A stretch of 64,000 bases of DNA from Parvibaculum sp. (GCA_030649335.1 JAUSLL010000119.1:1-64000), one strand, 5' to 3'; positions 32,119 to 41,994 are shown, counted from the first letter of the stretch. The notes: generated by a model not told the origin, from the letters alone. Numbers and translations: made by a program.

Positions 32119-32454
32119 ATGAATAGATATATCCCAACGAACAGGGTCCTGAAAAAATCGGCAATGGCGCTTATGTGCGCTGGCTCGTTGATTGCTGTCT
32201 CCCTCCCTGCGCTCGCTTATACCGGTGAGGCTATGGCCAAGGATGCAAAGATCAGCCTGCCTGAAGCACAGGCGATTGCCCTCAAGGCGCAGCCCGGCAC
32301 AATTGTCGACACAGAGCTGGAGAAAGAATCCGGCGGCAGTGGCTTGCGTTACTCGTTTGATGTGAAAAACAGAACAACAACTTATGAAGTTGGTGTCGAC
32401 GCTGAAACGGGCAAGTTGCTTGAGAGCGTTCCTGAAGGAAAAAATCCGGACTAA
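32119..32454 (+). CDS. PepSY domain exported protein
   Basis: Signal-like N-terminus, then ISLPEAQAIALKAQPGTIVDTELEKESGGSGLRYSFDVKNRTTTYEVGVDAETGKLLE; start codon approximate. Confidence 0.8.
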   Translation: MNRYIPTNRVLKKSAMALMCAGSLIAVSLPALAYTGEAMAKDAKISLPEAQAIALKAQPGTIVDTELEKESGGSGLRYSFDVKNRTTTYEVGVDAETGKLLESVPEGKNPD

Positions 32455-32567
32455 ACATTGTGAGGGATGGCAGGAACATACCTGTCATCCCCCCTATGCT
32501 TCGCTTCTGTCTCTGCACGGTAATCGGTTCAAGTTTGTCTGATAACTTCAATCGGAAGGTCGAGAAT

Positions 32568-32879
32568 ATGAAAAATCTGAAAATAGCGCGTTTGGGGTTA
32601 GCACTCGTTGCTACCTTCATTGCGACATCAATGGCACCGGCGTTTGCAGGCTTGCCAACGCCGCACATCTACAATCGTGGCGTTCAGGGACATATGGATC
32701 TGGCAGGAGCTGAGCAACTGCTTGTGCGTTGCCCGGGGCGTGAATTTGGTCAGCTCTATCTTGGCAATGTCCAAAGCAAGAATGAACATTTCAAGCAAAC
32801 AGGCATTGTCCCAGGTGGTTACTACGGTCGCCAAGATCGCGCACGCTTGGAAAGATGTGCGCACCGAAATCACCAGTAA
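32568..32879 (+). CDS. Small exported hypothetical protein
   Basis: MKNLKIARLGLALVATFIATSMAPAFAG signal peptide; no family recognised. Confidence 0.55.
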   Translation: MKNLKIARLGLALVATFIATSMAPAFAGLPTPHIYNRGVQGHMDLAGAEQLLVRCPGREFGQLYLGNVQSKNEHFKQTGIVPGGYYGRQDRARLERCAHRNHQ

Positions 32880-32962
32880 AGCCGGGTGAATAGATTGGCG
32901 CGGCAGCGTTAGAGCAATCCACAAATTCCAGAACGGATTCCCTATGGAGAAGATTCGCCCCG

Positions 32963-33658
32963 ATGTCCTATGATCAGTTTATGAAAATTCTGGTCGTAGA
33001 GGACGATACCCAAACTGCAGCCTATATCGCCCGGGCCTTGCGGGAGATGGGCCATGTCGTTGACCTTGCTGAGAATGGCCGCGACGGCCTGTTTGTGGCG
33101 ACGGAGGCGCAACACGATGTTCTCGTTGTCGATCGTATGTTGCCGGGAATGGACGGACTTTCAATCGTGAAGGCCCTCAGGGCGGCTCAAATCACGACTC
33201 CGGTTCTGTTCCTGACAACTATGGGCAATATCGAAGATAGGGTCGAAGGTCTGGAAGCCGGCGCCGATGACTATCTGGTGAAGCCGTTTGCCTTTAGCGA
33301 ACTGAATGCCCGCATAAATGCGTTGGCGCGTCGTCCCGTTCTGAATACAAGCGAGACGGCTCTCAAGGTTGGCGACCTCGAGCTGGATATTCTCAAACGC
33401 GCTGTCGAGCGCGGAGGAAAGAGAATTGATCTACAGCCACAGGAATTTCGTCTGTTGGAATTTTTGATGCGCCATGTGGATCAGGTCGTCACCCGGACCA
33501 TGTTGTTGGAAAATGTCTGGGACTTTCATTTTGACCCTCAAACAAACATCGTTGAGACAAACATCAGTCGATTGAGATCGAAGGTCGACAAGGCATTTGA
33601 TGTTGAGCTCATTCACACCGTACGCGGGGCTGGATATGCGCTCAGATCGCCTGACTAG
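32963..33658 (+). CDS. OmpR-family response regulator
   Basis: KILVVEDDTQTAAYIARALREMGHVVDLAENGRDGL; VVDRMLPGMDGLSIVKALR; winged-helix ETNISRLRSKVDKAF. Confidence 0.95.
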   Translation: MSYDQFMKILVVEDDTQTAAYIARALREMGHVVDLAENGRDGLFVATEAQHDVLVVDRMLPGMDGLSIVKALRAAQITTPVLFLTTMGNIEDRVEGLEAGADDYLVKPFAFSELNARINALARRPVLNTSETALKVGDLELDILKRAVERGGKRIDLQPQEFRLLEFLMRHVDQVVTRTMLLENVWDFHFDPQTNIVETNISRLRSKVDKAFDVELIHTVRGAGYALRSPD

Positions 33659-35026
33659 AACACTTCGATCGACAGCCTTTCGTCTTGCAGCGGCTTCGAC
33701 GTCTCTTTTTATCGCCTCCTATGTCGTGGTTTTTGCGATCACCTTCTGGGTGGCGAGCGACGCGCTTGAATCTCAGAGGCGGGGAGCGATCGAACAAGAA
33801 CTGGCAACAATGGAGATCCGCTTCACACATGGCGGGCTTTCTGAATTGAAGCAGGCCATCCGCGAAGAAAATACTGCAGTCTCGGGATTTCCGATCTTTG
33901 CTCTTCTGCAGACACCCGCTGGTTCGACCTTTGGAAACATTCCACCGCTAAATGTGAAAATGGGCTGGAGCGACTACCCCGATGCGGACATCTCAACCTC
34001 TCCATTGGAGGATGTCGACGAACGCATACTGACCGGGTTCGCGAAAAAACTCGGAGACGGAAGCATATTGCTGGTGGGGTTTGACCGCTTCAATATTATT
34101 GAAACTCAGGAAGCTATTGTCTCCGCTTTTGGCTGGAGCGCCTTCGCCATACTTTTTTTGCCATCGGTGGAGGCATTTTGATCGGGTGGCGTGCATTTTA
34201 CAGGATCGACTCCTTCAACGGCCAGCTTCATGCTTTTGGAGGGGGGCAACTTGGTAGCCGCTTATCTGTGAATGGAAACGGCGACGAGCTCGATGAGTTA
34301 GCGAAAGGCGTAAATGATACGCTCGAAAGGGTCGAGCAACTCATGGCCAGCCTTAAGCAAGTTTCTAGCGACATAGCGCATGACTTGAGGACGCCGCTTG
34401 CACGGTTGCGCCAAAGATTGGAAGAGGCATCTTTAGACTCAATCTCACGCGAAGATTTTACTCTGGTTTTGGATGACGCTCGCGAGAGGGTCGACAACAT
34501 CCTCTCAACGTTCACTGCACTGTTGGGCATCGCTCAGATTGAATCCGGTACCTTGAGAGAAAAATTCACGTCAATTGATCTAAGTGAACTTTGTCAATCC
34601 GTCGTTGAAGCCTATCGTGCAGCCTTCGAAAATGAAGGACGACACATCAATGTTGCGATTGAATCCGGCGTCAAAATATACGGCGATCGCAACTTGATAA
34701 CCCAAGTGCTAGCCAATCTGCTGGAGAACGTGCTTCGGCACACTTCTACGGGTACTTCGATGAGTCTCAGGCTATTTGCCGAAGGGCAGACAGCGACGCT
34801 CAAAATCAGGGACAACGGTCCCGGCATTCCTGAAGCAGAAAAAGAAAAGATATTTCGGCGTTTTTATCGCCTAGAGAGAAGCCGAACGTCACCCGGTAAT
34901 GGTTTAGGTCTTTCGCTGGTTAAAGCTGTGGTCGACCTCCATTCGGCATATATTCGCCTTGATGCACCGAGTTCGGGATTGGAAACGACAATTCAATTTC
35001 CAGCGCTGTCGCCTCCGGCATCCTGA
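33633..35026 (+). pseudogene. Sensor histidine kinase split by a frameshift (N-terminal frame about 33633-34181, C-terminal frame 34178-35026)
   Basis: N-part has TM plus sensor; C-part has HAMP-like, SSDIAHDLRTPLARLRQRLEEAS and RDNGPGIPEAEKEKIFRRFYRLE. Adding one T to the T7 run at 34153-34159 gives AILFFAIGGGILIGWRAF. Confidence 0.85.
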
Positions 35027-36213
35027 TGATCGATCGCCATTAACAATCCTTCTTCAATCAAGCGACGCGCCAATGTCAGTTTCCCTGATGCATCCAAGTT
35101 CCCTTCGACGTCGACGACACGCAAGCGGTTACCTGAGAGCAGGCATCGAAGACTGACGCTAACGTGCGATGGAAATTCGATTGTCGTGTTCAAATGCTTA
35201 ATGACGATGCGTTCTTCACTTTCCTCGATGAGTTGTATCCTGCTGTCACGCGCGATGACTACGCTGCCGAGAGATAGTTTCTGGAGTTCGACTATTTGGA
35301 AAAGCTGTCCAGACAATCTGCTGTCTCGTGACTGCAAAAATTCGTTCTGAAAACCGTCCGCCGTTTTCAGAAAACTTGCCTCCTCAGTGAGCTTTGCAAT
35401 AAGCATTCGAAACGCGGCTTCTGTGGTCGACCGGTCGAATCGCCCCGTCCCGAAACCGATAGGAAGTGAGCGACGAAATGCGACGTCGCGAAGGCTCAAC
35501 TCCGAAACCGCTTCGATGATCAGTTCCGACCACGTGCGAAGCATTGCCCCCAGGGTGATATGTAGAGATGCATCCGAGCTTGCACGTGCCTTGTGATAAT
35601 ATCCTCGTGGAATATAGGCCATATCGCCCGCGCTCAATGTAAATCGCTGTGTAACCGCGCCGGGTTCGACGCCTGCTGTTTCGTGATTTTGTCCCGGCAT
35701 AGGAAGTTCGATCGGGCTGTCACAGATTTCCCATTCTTTAGAGCCGGCGACCTGCAGGACGAATACGTCATGCGTATCGTAGTGCACTTTGAAACCGCCC
35801 CCGTTTGGGGGAGTAAGGTAGATGTTTGCCTGAAATGGACCGCCAAACTCCGCCTCCATGCCGCCGCAGAGATTGGCGAGTGTTGGGAGGCGTCGTTGCA
35901 TTTGATCAAGGACAATGGTGGCGCCCTTGCTGAAGAGTTTGGTTACCGCGAGAACATCGATGCGGCCGTCGCGCAGCGTGTAGTCATCCGAATTTGGCAT
36001 GTCTTCAGATTGCGCCAAGCGTATTACTGGATGACGGAGATTGAGATCGGTTAGAACTTTGTCGATGCTTTCGATCGAAAGAAGACAGCGGTAGAAGTTT
36101 GGGTCATCCCGATGGATGAATAGTGGTCGTCGCTCCCAAAAATTCTCAAAAAAATCACTTGTGTCGATCGGGGAGATCAACATTCCAAGATGCTTCAGAG
36201 ATTTCGACGCCAC
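34993..36213 (-). CDS. Cupin-4 / JmjC-like 2-oxoglutarate oxygenase
   Basis: FFENFWERRPLFIHRDD; GGGFKVHYDTHDVFVLQVAGSKEWEI (HxD); GDMAYIPRGYYHKARASSDASLHITLG. Confidence 0.87.
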   Translation of the reverse strand: MASKSLKHLGMLISPIDTSDFFENFWERRPLFIHRDDPNFYRCLLSIESIDKVLTDLNLRHPVIRLAQSEDMPNSDDYTLRDGRIDVLAVTKLFSKGATIVLDQMQRRLPTLANLCGGMEAEFGGPFQANIYLTPPNGGGFKVHYDTHDVFVLQVAGSKEWEICDSPIELPMPGQNHETAGVEPGAVTQRFTLSAGDMAYIPRGYYHKARASSDASLHITLGAMLRTWSELIIEAVSELSLRDVAFRRSLPIGFGTGRFDRSTTEAAFRMLIAKLTEEASFLKTADGFQNEFLQSRDSRLSGQLFQIVELQKLSLGSVVIARDSRIQLIEESEERIVIKHLNTTIEFPSHVSVSLRCLLSGNRLRVVDVEGNLDASGKLTLARRLIEEGLLMAIDHQDAGGDSAGN

Positions 36214-36243
36214 AGGCGCAATTCCCAGTGAGCTTTTATGACC

Positions 36244-36642
36244 TCAGTCAGAATCCGATGAACCTTTCGCGTCTCGAAGTCGGCTCTCGTCGGAATCTGT
36301 GTATTTAGAATCGTTACTGTCGCTATCTGTATTTTTCAGATCAGCATTCGACGTTTCGTCGCCATCATTTTCTTTCTTTGGAAAATCATGATGTGTTGGC
36401 GGCTCTCCGCCGCCATCTTGGTCATCGCTGTCTCCACCCGAGTCATTTTCATCGCTGTCTGCGGCGCGCGCTCGAGATATTGTTTGAGATGCACCTATTG
36501 CGGTGATTCCGAGAAGGCCGACGCCGAGCTTGCGCAAGAATGAACGCCGACCAGTCAAACGTTCGGTCTTTATGTCGTCGTCGGAAAGCGTTGCTGGTGT
36601 TTGAGATACTTCGTCTTTCTTGTCATCGTTCTTGTTGGTCAT
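36244..36642 (-). CDS. Tat-signal protein with Asp/Ser/Asn-rich low-complexity mature region
   Basis: RLTGRRSFLRKLGVGLLGITAIGASQTISRARA followed by DSDENDSGGDSDDQDGGG...NTDSDSNDSKYTDSDESRL; start from MTNKNDDKK. Confidence 0.75.
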   Translation of the reverse strand: MTNKNDDKKDEVSQTPATLSDDDIKTERLTGRRSFLRKLGVGLLGITAIGASQTISRARAADSDENDSGGDSDDQDGGGEPPTHHDFPKKENDGDETSNADLKNTDSDSNDSKYTDSDESRLRDAKGSSDSD

Positions 36643-36704
36643 CTGCCACTCCAAGATTGCCAATCGGTAAGATCAACCGTCTCAAGCTGTCATAACCAGT
36701 TCTG

Positions 36705-36968
36705 TTAGTTATTCCCGTCAAAAACCGACCCGGCTTCATCGTGAGCCTTCTCTTCAGACGGTTCTTGAACAGCTTGCTGTGAAGTATCGTCCGCATCATT
36801 GAGCTGTTGTCCCGCATCTTCATCCTGTCCGGATTGATCAGATGCATCGCTTGAATCATCGCCTTGTTGGCTTGTGTCTTGGTCATCTTCTGCGTGGGCA
36901 AGAATAGGAAATGCGAACGCAAGCGAAGCGCCGAGCACCAGCGTAGTCATGCTGAATTTCTTATTCAT
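36705..36968 (-). CDS. Sec-signal small acidic Asp/Gln/Ser-rich protein
   Basis: MNKKFSMTTLVLGASLAFAFPILAHAEDDQDTSQQGDDSSDASDQSGQDEDAGQQ... Confidence 0.7.
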   Translation of the reverse strand: MNKKFSMTTLVLGASLAFAFPILAHAEDDQDTSQQGDDSSDASDQSGQDEDAGQQLNDADDTSQQAVQEPSEEKAHDEAGSVFDGNN

Positions 36969-37450
36969 CGGGTATCTCCCTCTGGGTGCGACGATGCCGA
37001 GCCCAGTGACAGCCCTCACCGTCGTCAGTATTGACTGCCTAACCGCTAATTTTTGCAATCACGAAAGTTCCTAAGCTGATGAATTCGTTTCTAACCATTA
37101 TTCTCCATAGCGAGGGAGTGTCGTTGGGGCTAGGTCGTTGGGACTAAGAAGTGACCGATTTGTGAACTTTGTGCTTTGCTTTTGAACCTGGAACTCGCTG
37201 GGGACCTGATGTACTCGTGGGTTCTTTCGCTGGGTAAAAGACCATCACTACGAATTCACCGGAAACGGGTGCATTGTTCTGGCCGGAGAAATTGAAGTCC
37301 GCCAACGGGCGGCGGAAGTAAGCGCCGACAAGTTGTGAATGGCGTTTCAAGTATAGTGAATAACGTTGCCCGTCCAACGGGCTGGTCAGCTGCCCCATTT
37401 AAAATCAGAATCTTCTTACGGATTCTGAACGAGTCTGAAAAGGCGTCAGT

Positions 37451-38272
37451 CTATCGCAGCAGGGCTATACGTTCCTTGAGGGCTTCAATGCCAACGGCGC
37501 CGGAGAGCACGTCGCTCCCTAGAACATAACTTGGTGTGCCGCCAATATTAAGGGCTTGTGCAAGTTGCGACGACTCATCAAGTGTTGCCGTCACTTCAGC
37601 ACTCGACAGGTCCGCTTCAAGCCGCGTCATATCCAGACCTAGACCTTTGGCAACCACCTTCGCGCGCTCACCATCCGCTGGGCCATGGCCTTCAAGAAGT
37701 TGGCGATGAAACGCCAGATAGAGTTTTCCATCCTTATCCTGCATGCGCACAGCTATCGCGACACGAGATGCTGCCAGCGAGTCAGGGCCAAGGATGGGAT
37801 ATTCTTTCAGAACGATGCGGAGATTCGGATCCGTTTTTAGTAGACCCAGCATGTCGGGCAACGCCCGTTTGCAGTAACCGCAGTTATAGTCAAAAAACTC
37901 CACCAGCGTGATCTGGCCTTCAGGGTCACCCAAAGTCACCTGATGCGGTGAGTGAAGCAGGGCTTGCTCATTCTGTGCGATGGCGACAGCGGGACTGAGT
38001 GACGGCTGTGCTTGCGCTGAGCCGCTTTCCTTTTTCAACAGACTTGAAATCATGTCGGTCAATGCTTCGGGATGCGCTTGCATGTACTTTGAAATGGCAG
38101 GCTGCAACGCATCCGGGTTCGCGGCAAGATAGTTGCCGAACGCATCCTCATCACTGGCGGTTGTTGATGTGGTATGTTGGCCAGCCCAATAGCCAAATCC
38201 ACCGGCGGCCAGCATCAACAATCCCACGATAGTCCAAAGGCGCGGTTGAATAACCAGTGTGATGGGTTTCAC
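37451..38272 (-). CDS. Membrane-anchored DsbA-family thiol:disulfide oxidoreductase
   Basis: N-terminal TM; TLVEFFDYNCGYCKRALPDMLGLLK; GGTPSYVLGSDVLSGAVG. Confidence 0.9.
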   Translation of the reverse strand: MKPITLVIQPRLWTIVGLLMLAAGGFGYWAGQHTTSTTASDEDAFGNYLAANPDALQPAISKYMQAHPEALTDMISSLLKKESGSAQAQPSLSPAVAIAQNEQALLHSPHQVTLGDPEGQITLVEFFDYNCGYCKRALPDMLGLLKTDPNLRIVLKEYPILGPDSLAASRVAIAVRMQDKDGKLYLAFHRQLLEGHGPADGERAKVVAKGLGLDMTRLEADLSSAEVTATLDESSQLAQALNIGGTPSYVLGSDVLSGAVGIEALKERIALLR

Positions 38273-38607
38273 TGCTCACTACCTGACTTGGCGCAGAGGC
38301 AGCGCGACCCCTGCAATTGCCATTTGCAATGTGCGACTTCCTCAATATTGGGGACGAGTTCTGTGATGTCTTTGACATCGGCGCGCCCACAATACCAGCG
38401 CCCGCACCCGTCTTGTTTGACGACACCGGGAATGGCGTCGGTTTTACGTTCGCATTTGTCGCCTGTCCGAGCGGCCGCCTGTCGTTCATCTGCACCATAG
38501 GCAGGCGGCAGAGAGACAGAGAGGGTGAGCATGACGAAAGCGAGACACGCAACGAGGCGTGATGGTGTGACGCTGAAAAAATCGCGCAATGAGATGAACG
38601 GCATCAT
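38269..38607 (-). CDS. Small exported Cys-containing hypothetical protein
   Basis: Signal-like N-term ending PPAYGA; CERKTDAIPGVVKQDGCGRWYCG...HCKWQLQGSRCLCA; overlaps both flanking ORFs. Confidence 0.7.
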   Translation of the reverse strand: MMPFISLRDFFSVTPSRLVACLAFVMLTLSVSLPPAYGADERQAAARTGDKCERKTDAIPGVVKQDGCGRWYCGRADVKDITELVPNIEEVAHCKWQLQGSRCLCAKSGSEQ

Positions 38608-40436
38608 GGTTTACCTGTACTGGGCGGCGCGGTGCGGTAGGAGTTTGGATCATAGCCGGTGCCAGAACCGCCGCTGCGGATACCAGGGTCGGTGGGGTCC
38701 GGCGCGGAACGCTGAGGTGTTGGGGTCGACATGCGCAGGCCCGGCAGGCATTTCTTTTTTGCGGCCGACCAATGCCATCCCATTTTGCACGGCTGCGGTG
38801 GTGTTTCGATTTCGGAGGGCACAGTCACATCAAGATTGCCATTCGGCTTGGGTGTCGAGATGGGCGCGTTGCTGACGCAATTCGCGCCTTGGCGGTTTGT
38901 GCCTTCCGGACACATGCATTGACCGACGCCCGCGCTATTCTTGCCCCACGTCATTGTGCCCGGGCAGCTAGAACACTGGTTGGATGAGGCAACATATTCC
39001 GTTCCCTGAGGGCATGGGGTGCATTTCTGGCTCGTGGCGCTTGCCCCAGAAGTTGCCGTTTCGCTCCAACTCATGCCAGCTGGGCATTTCGCTTTACATG
39101 TCTTCGTCGGGGCGTCCCAGAAATCCCAAGCCCTTGAGCAGAGCGACGTGCAGGAAGCAGCCCCCGCCTTTGAAACGGACCCAGCGGGGCAAACGGTACA
39201 GATGCCATTGAGACTGTAAGTGTTCTCACCACAGGTCGAGCAACTACCGAATTCGCCTTGAATGGCCCAGCCAGAACCCGGCTTGCAAAGCGGCTTGCAG
39301 CTTGCCGTTGCTGTGTCCCAAGCTTCACTTTCCTTACATTTGGAAAAGCAGCTTGAAGAACCCGCAGCCGAGGTCTTACCCACCGGACATTTCTGGCAGC
39401 TGCCGACACTCGTTCCATATGCTGTGCTGGCATAAGTGTTGGCGCTACATTGCAGACATGCGGTCCCAATCATAATCGAGCCTGAAGCGCAGGCGGCGAC
39501 GCATGTTTTGCCATTTGGCGACGCTTTTTGTCCCGCCGCGCAAGGCGTGCAGGTGCCGTCATTTCCCGGAATGGCGCTGGACGGGCAAGCCTTGCATTGA
39601 CCGTTTTTGTATCCCAGCCCAGACGGGCAGCGACAGGCAAATTTGGTACCGTCAGAGTTGCTCACTTGCACGCTTGGCTCAGGGCACCAACAACTCGAAA
39701 GATAATGTGGGCCACCCTGCTGATACTGCTGGCCTGGCACCCAGCCGCCTTCGCAAGGATAAATAGTGACAGTACTTTCTTGCTCTTCCTGAATGCCAGG
39801 TGTGAGGCCCGTGCCTTGCACGAGTTCGCCCCAGCTGTAAAAGAAATTGCCAATGGCGTCGGTGCCGCTTTCCAGAATGCCTCCCGTGCAAGACAGCGTG
39901 TCTTCGACAATTTTGGCGAGTGTTTCGGCGATGCCGCTATAGCGTACAGCGCAGGCGCAGCTCCAATTATTCGAGATGACATTCAAGCCAGGCGTCGAAT
40001 TCATAAACGTTATGAGCCCCTTTGCACCTTCTTCACTTGCATAGGAGGTCAGCTCGTTCTTAACGCTGTCGGGAAGGCCAAGCGCTGAGGCCAGAGCTGC
40101 CAATGCCGCTGCAATGGGTTTGCCAGCAACTCCGCCCAACGCCGCTTCGCAGCTATTGCCATTGTTGTAGGCCCCCGTCGACGCCTCGATGATGACGACG
40201 GCCGCAACAACGGCAAGGAAAGACGGGTTTGTTAAGTCACCCAGACATTGCCCGTGATCGGCAACGAAACTTGCCGCTTTGGCAACGTCACTTAGTCCAA
40301 AATCTGTTGCCAGCGCAACGCAGGCGTCGAGACCGGCCTGCGCTGGAGTGGGGGCTGCAATGGTCGCAGGAATGAGTGTTGCCAGAAAAAATGCAGCAAG
40401 CGTGACAAAACGAATGACCACGCGCGGCATTTTCAT
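38604..40436 (-). CDS. Exported ~610-aa cysteine-rich protein with GCC2/GCC3 (ephrin-receptor-like) type repeats
   Basis: Signal peptide; repeated CxxCPxGxxSxxGxxxC units: CQKCPVGKTSAAGSSSC, CTVCPAGSVSKAGAASC, CTPCAAGQKASPNGKTC; about 42 Cys. Confidence 0.8.
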   Translation of the reverse strand: MKMPRVVIRFVTLAAFFLATLIPATIAAPTPAQAGLDACVALATDFGLSDVAKAASFVADHGQCLGDLTNPSFLAVVAAVVIIEASTGAYNNGNSCEAALGGVAGKPIAAALAALASALGLPDSVKNELTSYASEEGAKGLITFMNSTPGLNVISNNWSCACAVRYSGIAETLAKIVEDTLSCTGGILESGTDAIGNFFYSWGELVQGTGLTPGIQEEQESTVTIYPCEGGWVPGQQYQQGGPHYLSSCWCPEPSVQVSNSDGTKFACRCPSGLGYKNGQCKACPSSAIPGNDGTCTPCAAGQKASPNGKTCVAACASGSIMIGTACLQCSANTYASTAYGTSVGSCQKCPVGKTSAAGSSSCFSKCKESEAWDTATASCKPLCKPGSGWAIQGEFGSCSTCGENTYSLNGICTVCPAGSVSKAGAASCTSLCSRAWDFWDAPTKTCKAKCPAGMSWSETATSGASATSQKCTPCPQGTEYVASSNQCSSCPGTMTWGKNSAGVGQCMCPEGTNRQGANCVSNAPISTPKPNGNLDVTVPSEIETPPQPCKMGWHWSAAKKKCLPGLRMSTPTPQRSAPDPTDPGIRSGGSGTGYDPNSYRTAPPSTGKP

Positions 40437-40726
40437 CTAAATCTCCTGCCGCCCGGTGCCTGGATGCTGAGGATTTCGATGAGTTGGCGCGGCGGTTCAA
40501 TCACATCCTTATCGCCCGGCATGATCAGGGGCGCAGTATATGAAAGTTTGGGCTGCGTCATGAGGATAGACTGGTGACGCATCATGCGTGCGAGATGCGG
40601 ATTGATGCATTTTCCTGAAACCGTTTTCCCCTCACTGCAATCCTTACCCGCAGCGGCCGTGCTGGCGGAGGTCGATGTGAGAAGCAATGCAAGCGACAGA
40701 GCGAAGAAAATGGGGCGCATGAACAT
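40433..40726 (-). CDS. Small exported hypothetical protein
   Basis: MFMRPIFFALSLALLLTSTSASTAAAGKDCSEGKTVSGKCINPHLARMM; in the overlapping operon. Confidence 0.65.
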   Translation of the reverse strand: MFMRPIFFALSLALLLTSTSASTAAAGKDCSEGKTVSGKCINPHLARMMRHQSILMTQPKLSYTAPLIMPGDKDVIEPPRQLIEILSIQAPGGRRFR

Positions 40727-40731
40727 CTCTC

Positions 40732-41994
40732 TCAAAACTGCCAACTGGTGCCGATGGTGGCTTGCCATGCATCGGTGTCAATTTCAGGAATGGCGGAGCC
40801 GGGTCCTAGCAACGTTTTGTCGGGGGTTTGATCCTGCTTCATCCAGATGCGCGCGACGTCCAAGCTTAACGACAGCGCAGGGTTCAGAGCATATTGCCCC
40901 GTGACCCCCACCGACCATTTCGTTTTGGCCGACAGGAATTGCAAATCGGTCGGGCTCCAAGCGTTGTGGTCGCGATAGAGAAAGCCGAGCGTCGGCCCAA
41001 TGATGTAATTCTCGCCGCTATAGGTCACATTGGAATCGAGCTGGATTACATTGCTGTTGGAGTTGAACGCTTCACTCACAAGCGAAGTTGTTCCAACGGG
41101 GAGGATCCTGTTTTTTTCAATATGCGAGAAGGACGCGTTGAGACGCGACGCTATCGCATCGTCCCACGCATAGGATAGGGCAAGCGTTGAGACGATGGTG
41201 CCACCACTTTGGTAATAGGGAGCGCCATTGACGGTTGTCTCAGTCTCCCCGGTATAGGAAAGCTGAGCCTGTGTTGTCAGACTATCGCCCTCATAGCCAA
41301 TGCCGATATTGACGCTATAGGTGTCGCCTGGATCAAGATTGCCCAATGTGGCTCGGTCATATGAGCCGCGGTAGGTGTAGCCGATGCCGAGAGAAGCGAG
41401 CAAATTCTCTGTTAACGGAATATTTGCACCGACTGATGCGCCGCCATTAAAACCTTCACCATACGTGTCGGCCGCAACGATATCCGAATCGCTGCTGGTA
41501 TTGGCCGCGCTCGACGAGCTTGAGTCACCCGTTGGCAAATTTGTGCTGAGAGAGAGAAAGGGCTGGAAGCTGCTGAAGCCGGTATAGGACAAGCTGGTGC
41601 TAAGCGATGTGTCTGTCGTGCCTTTGGTGGAGGAACTCACGCCATTATTTGACTGCCGCGAATAGACATAGCCCGAACGGATCTGGAGCTCGATGTTGAA
41701 GACATCTGCCGCCTGATGCGATAGCTGCAGCGCGATCGGGACATAGACCTGACTGCCGCTGCCGTCTGTGGACGCGGGTGCGGCGGGATAACCCGAAGTG
41801 CTTTCCCAAGAATAATATTGAACCTGTGAACTGAACGAGGCGGCCCATTGACCGGAGGCCTCATCCGTTACGGCAATTGCAGACAAATCATCCGCTAGGG
41901 CCTGTCGGCCCATAGGCAAGCCTAGTGAAGCCGCCAACAAAAAGGCGACGCCCGTTCGGTGCGTCACACATCTTGAATATAAATGCTGCCGCAT
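40732..41994 (-). CDS. Predicted outer-membrane beta-barrel protein
   Basis: Signal peptide; alternating amphipathic strands (LSLSYTGFSSFQPFLSLSTNLPTG; SVNIGIGYEGDSLTTQAQLSYTGETETTV); C-terminal ...WQATIGTSWQF ends in Phe. Confidence 0.75.
   Translation of the reverse strand: MRQHLYSRCVTHRTGVAFLLAASLGLPMGRQALADDLSAIAVTDEASGQWAASFSSQVQYYSWESTSGYPAAPASTDGSGSQVYVPIALQLSHQAADVFNIELQIRSGYVYSRQSNNGVSSSTKGTTDTSLSTSLSYTGFSSFQPFLSLSTNLPTGDSSSSSAANTSSDSDIVAADTYGEGFNGGASVGANIPLTENLLASLGIGYTYRGSYDRATLGNLDPGDTYSVNIGIGYEGDSLTTQAQLSYTGETETTVNGAPYYQSGGTIVSTLALSYAWDDAIASRLNASFSHIEKNRILPVGTTSLVSEAFNSNSNVIQLDSNVTYSGENYIIGPTLGFLYRDHNAWSPTDLQFLSAKTKWSVGVTGQYALNPALSLSLDVARIWMKQDQTPDKTLLGPGSAIPEIDTDAWQATIGTSWQF

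Noticed and set aside
37144-37398. 84-aa minus-strand ORF between the acidic protein and dsbA-like gene
   Set aside because: No signal peptide, domain or convincing RBS; left uncalled.
39503-40088. Plus-strand ORFs within the Cys-rich gene
   Set aside because: Antisense to the well-supported minus-strand gene with signal peptide and ordered Cys repeats.
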